Below are positions 13,980 to 16,130 of a stretch of DNA of 16,130 nt, in pieces; the stretch's first letter is position 1; every line of letters starts with the position of its first letter. Under the pieces are notes generated by a model. That model saw only the letters and a program-made list of their open reading frames with translations. It was not told the DNA's origin and did no database searches. This DNA comes from an uncultured Eubacteriales bacterium (GTDB taxonomy: Bacteria > Bacillota > Clostridia > Oscillospirales > Oscillospiraceae). The position numbers were made by a program, and so were the translations under genes. The stretch is taken from positions 1-16,130 of the forward strand of contig CABSFY010000051.1 in the NCBI GenBank assembly GCA_902477055.1, written 5' to 3'.

Positions 13980-14645
13980 ATGAAATATCGCTGCCTTGTT
14001 CTGGATCATGACGATACCGTCGTGCGCAGTGCGCAGACGGTCAACTATCCCGCGCTCATCGAGCGCCTGCATCAGAACCACCCCGAGCGCGATATTTCGT
14101 TCAAGGACTTCACGCGGCAGTGCTTTTTGCACAATTTCACGGGAATGTGCAGCATGGCGCTGGGGCTGACCGACACGGAAATTCAGGACCAGTTCGAGTA
14201 CTGGAAGATCTACGTCCGGACGCACATTCCCCCGGCCTATGAGGGCTTTGACCGGCTGCTGCGGCGGTTTCGCGAGGCGGGCGGTCTGGTCTGCGTTTCG
14301 TCGCACTCCGGCGTGGAGAATATCACGCGCGACTACCGCTCCAACTTCGGCTTTGTCCCCGATCAGATCTATTCCTTCGAGCTGCCGCCGGAGCAGCGCA
14401 AGCCCGCTCCCTTCGCCCTGCTGGATATCATGGAGCGCTATGGGCTTCGCCCGGGCGAGCTTCTGATGGTGGACGATATGAAAAACGGAAACGACATGGC
14501 ACACGCCGCCGGGGTCGATTTTGCCTGTGCAGGCTGGTCGCACACCGACCCGATGATCGTCGAATACATGAAGCAGAACAGCGAAGAATATTTTTCCTCC
14601 GTTTCCGCGCTGGAGGCGTGGCTTTTCGACGAAGAACTCGCTTGA
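13980..14645 (+). CDS. HAD-superfamily hydrolase, phosphoglycolate phosphatase-like
   Basis: 221 residues. Motif I is VLDHDDT with D9 and D11, followed by a helical cap (about 20-85). Motif II is VCVSSHSG, the motif III lysine lies in RKPAPFA, and motif IV is LMVDDMKNGNDM with the paired aspartates. The set is complete, so an active phosphatase is expected; the substrate is unknown. The start follows GGAGG by five bases. It lies 37 bases before smpB and can be transcribed together with it, although smpB also has a candidate promoter overlapping the end of this gene. Confidence 0.85.
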   Translation: MKYRCLVLDHDDTVVRSAQTVNYPALIERLHQNHPERDISFKDFTRQCFLHNFTGMCSMALGLTDTEIQDQFEYWKIYVRTHIPPAYEGFDRLLRRFREAGGLVCVSSHSGVENITRDYRSNFGFVPDQIYSFELPPEQRKPAPFALLDIMERYGLRPGELLMVDDMKNGNDMAHAAGVDFACAGWSHTDPMIVEYMKQNSEEYFSSVSALEAWLFDEELA

Positions 14646-14651
14646 CAGAGA

Positions 14652-14660
14652 TGTTATAAT
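14652..14660 (+). promoter_or_regulatory. Extended -10 promoter before smpB
   Basis: TGTTATAAT (14652-14660) is a perfect extended -10. The TTGACA at 14642 is only 7 bases away, too close to serve as its -35. The start would be near 14667, just before the AGGTGG ribosome binding site. Confidence 0.5.
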
Positions 14661-14682
14661 AAGAGTAAAGGTGGTGAGCGGC

Positions 14683-15141
14683 ATGGACGGCATAAAGATC
14701 ATGGCAAAAAATCAAAAGGCGTTTCACGAATATTTCGTCGAGGAGCGCTTTGAAGCGGGCATCGAGCTGTCCGGCACCGAGGTCAAGTCCATCCGACTCG
14801 GCACACTGAATTTGAAGGACGCATGGTGTCAGGTCAAGGACGGCGAGCTTTGGATCCGCCAGCTCCACATCAGTCCGTATGAACAGGGCAATATTTTCAA
14901 CAAGGACCCGGTCCGGCCGCGCCGCCTGCTGATGCACAAGCGGGAGATCATGCGCCTGTTTTCCAAGGTCAAGCTGGACGGCTACGCGATCATTCCTCTT
15001 TCCGTGTATTTCAAAAACGCGCGGGTCAAGGTCGAGGTCGCACTGTGCAAGGGCAAAAAGCTGTACGATAAGCGGCAGGACGCCGCCAACAAAGACGCGC
15101 GCCGTCAGATGGACCGCGCGATGAAAGAGAGGAACCATTGA
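14683..15141 (+). CDS. smpB: SsrA-binding protein SmpB
   Basis: 152 residues. It carries tmRNA to stalled ribosomes and mimics the codon-anticodon stem in the decoding centre. Family blocks: NQKAFHEYFVEERFEAGIELSGTEVKS split over residues 10-36, then the LRLGTLNLKDA-like segment, HISPYEQGN, RPRRLLMHKREI, and the C-terminal basic tail ending KERNH. The ATG at 14683 is preferred over a GTG at 14671 because AGGTGG precedes it by 8 bases and the GIKIMAKN segment aligns with the usual KLIAxN start. Its TGA overlaps the ATG of the cyclophilin gene by one base. The partner RNA, ssrA, lies about 590 bases downstream. Confidence 0.97.
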   Translation: MDGIKIMAKNQKAFHEYFVEERFEAGIELSGTEVKSIRLGTLNLKDAWCQVKDGELWIRQLHISPYEQGNIFNKDPVRPRRLLMHKREIMRLFSKVKLDGYAIIPLSVYFKNARVKVEVALCKGKKLYDKRQDAANKDARRQMDRAMKERNH

Positions 15142-15680
15142 TGGAAAATCCCATTGTTACGATCGAAATGGAAAACGGCGGTGTCATCACCGCAGAGCTG
15201 TACCCGGATGTCGCGCCGCAGAGCGTTTATAACTTCATCGCGCTGGCCACCGCCGGCTTCTACGACGGGCTGATCTTCCACCGCGTTATTCCCGGCTTCA
15301 TGATTCAGGGCGGCTGCCCGGACGGCACCGGCATGGGCGGCCCCGGCTACTGCATCAAGGGCGAATTTCTGTTCAACGGCGTGGACAATAAGCTCAAGCA
15401 TAAGCGCGGTGTCCTGTCCATGGCCCGTGCGCAGTCGCCGAACTCTGCCGGCTCACAGTTTTTCATCATGCATCAGGACGCACCGCATCTGGATAAGCAG
15501 TACGCTGCCTTCGGCAAGGTGCTCAGCGGCATGGAAGTCGTCGATGCCATCTGCAAGGTCAAGACCGACCGCAGCGACCGTCCGGAAACCGAGCAGAAGA
15601 TGAAGTCCGTCCGCGTCGATACAAAGGGCGAGACCTATCCGGAGCCGAAGAAGCTCAAGGACCCGTACGGTCGCTTCTGA
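15141..15680 (+). CDS. Peptidyl-prolyl cis-trans isomerase, cyclophilin type
   Basis: 179 residues, no signal peptide, so cytoplasmic; a foldase acting on X-Pro bonds. Active-site pattern: R48/F53/Q56 (FHRVIPGFMIQGG), MARAQSPNSAGSQFFI with Q106 and F107, and HLDKQYAAFG with H116. The position usually occupied by Trp near 113-121 is not Trp, common in bacterial cyclophilins insensitive to cyclosporin. The C-terminal 25 residues (KGETYPEPKKLKDPYGRF) are charged. It is translationally coupled to smpB through TGATG; AGAGG precedes the start. The symbol ppiB would be usual, but I leave it open. Confidence 0.93.
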   Translation: MENPIVTIEMENGGVITAELYPDVAPQSVYNFIALATAGFYDGLIFHRVIPGFMIQGGCPDGTGMGGPGYCIKGEFLFNGVDNKLKHKRGVLSMARAQSPNSAGSQFFIMHQDAPHLDKQYAAFGKVLSGMEVVDAICKVKTDRSDRPETEQKMKSVRVDTKGETYPEPKKLKDPYGRF

Positions 15681-15697
15681 TTTCCTTTTTTAACCCA

Positions 15698-15720
15698 CGG
15701 GCAGCGGTTTTCCCTGCCCG
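15698..15720 (+). terminator. GC-rich hairpin between cyclophilin and ssrA
   Basis: CGGGCAG (15698-15704) pairs with CTGCCCG (15714-15720) over a 9-base loop. No T-tract follows (CCCTATATGG), so termination is doubtful. It may instead protect or guide processing of the tmRNA 5' end, which begins 9 bases later. No clear separate ssrA promoter is visible. Confidence 0.3.
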
Positions 15721-15728
15721 CCCTATAT

Positions 15729-16077
15729 GGGGGTGTACCGGTTTCGACGGGGATTGTGAGGCCGGAATAGCGAGCCGTGGCGCCTGGCCACGATAAAACG
15801 GGCAACTTTTAAAAATTAACTGACAACAATCAGTACGCTCTCGCTGCTTAATTAGCAGCCGTCCGCCCCGGAAGGTCCACGAGCCGGGCTCGGGTGTGAT
15901 TTGAGTGGAGAACGTGCGCACGGTAAGCTTTGCCCGTGCCATGCATCAATGAAGCTACTAAGCGCCGCAGGGTGTTTGTTCCCGTCGGCGTAAGGGAATG
16001 GAAATAACAAACTGCGCTCGGAGAAGTTCCTGTCAAGCGATTTTCGGACGGGGGTTCAACTCCCCCCACCTCCACCA
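15729..16077 (+). ncRNA. ssrA: Transfer-messenger RNA (tmRNA)
   Basis: 349 bases. The 5' end is GGGGGTGTACCGGTTTCGAC and the 3' end is the T-arm GGGGGTTCAACTCCCCC and CACCTCC-A-CCA, with CCA encoded. The acceptor stem pairs GGGGGTG with CACCTCC (one G-U). The tag reading frame ends GAC AAC AAT CAG TAC GCT CTC GCT GCT TAA (15822-15851), giving DNNQYALAA, with the stop in the helix-5 hairpin GCTGCT/AGCAGC. The codon before GAC is ACT, so no alanine resume codon is evident. With SmpB it rescues stalled ribosomes and adds the degradation tag. The open frame on the opposite strand at 15848-16126 is spurious. After 16077, 53 bases remain, holding weak inverted repeats (16079-16091 and 16091-16116). 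Confidence 0.97.
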
Positions 16078-16130
16078 TCACCATCTTGGTGTAATCACTG
16101 TAAAATAAGTGTTTACATACTGTCATTGAA

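Noticed and set aside
14642..14660. TTGACA and TATAAT before smpB as a classic promoter
   Set aside because: The spacer is only 7 bases; only the extended -10 is credible.
13590..14702. 370-codon minus-strand open frame opposite the HAD gene
   Set aside because: Only its last 86 codons, after a GTG with AGGAGG, are kept as a real gene. The rest is antisense to a HAD protein with complete motifs and runs through the SOS promoter.
16050..16130. Phage or island attachment site at the 3' end of ssrA
   Set aside because: tmRNA 3' ends are frequent integration sites, but no integrase or duplicated 3' end lies in the window, which stops 53 bases later.

Overview
The window is a gene-dense, fairly GC-rich piece of chromosome from a spore-forming member of the Clostridia, most likely Oscillospirales/Oscillospiraceae. 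The reasons are the Firmicutes-type ribosome binding sites (GGAGG 5-9 bases before starts), a sporulation amidase (CwlD), a DUF3792/TIGR04086 membrane protein, a CD1247-like zinc-ribbon protein, a Gram-positive LexA box, and a repeat of a type I recall from Oscillospirales intergenic regions. I see no prophage, insertion sequence, CRISPR array or rRNA/tRNA operon. The genus cannot be fixed from sequence reading alone.

Layout, left to right. (1) 145-2860, minus strand: yqeG > M24 aminopeptidase > efp > CD1247-like protein, with one promoter before yqeG and a second, strong-looking one before efp. (2) 2939-3586, plus strand: an orphan gene with a TTG start, divergent from yqeG and overlapping the end of ktrA. 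(3) 3579-5601, minus: the potassium-uptake pair ktrB-ktrA. (4) 5719-7107, minus: a SpoIIM-like membrane protein followed by xerD, ending in a clear terminator. Their AT-rich upstream region (7108-7449) holds a good promoter and a sequence whose right half equals the Firmicutes dif site. (5) 7450-7848, minus: the DUF3792 membrane protein. (6) 8028-12238, minus: cwlD > radA > two tandem ATP-grasp paralogues. The second paralogue has its ribosome binding site inside a perfect 15-bp hairpin, and it takes its stop codon from an inserted repeat. (7) 12331-13850, minus: an SOS operon in which a LexA box sits inside the promoter of an 86-codon gene translationally coupled to a Y-family polymerase (dinB). 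(8) 13980-16077, plus: a HAD phosphatase, smpB, a cyclophilin and ssrA (tmRNA).

How the genes work together: smpB and ssrA form the trans-translation ribosome-rescue system and efp relieves polyproline stalls, so the two ends of the window both concern ribosome traffic. radA, dinB with its partner and xerD concern DNA repair and chromosome resolution. ktrAB is one K+ transporter. cwlD and the SpoIIM-like gene point to sporulation. The ATP-grasp pair is the least understood part. The most interesting signals are the hairpin between the two paralogues, the dif-like site beside xerD, the repeat that ends a reading frame, and the dinB-coupled small gene.
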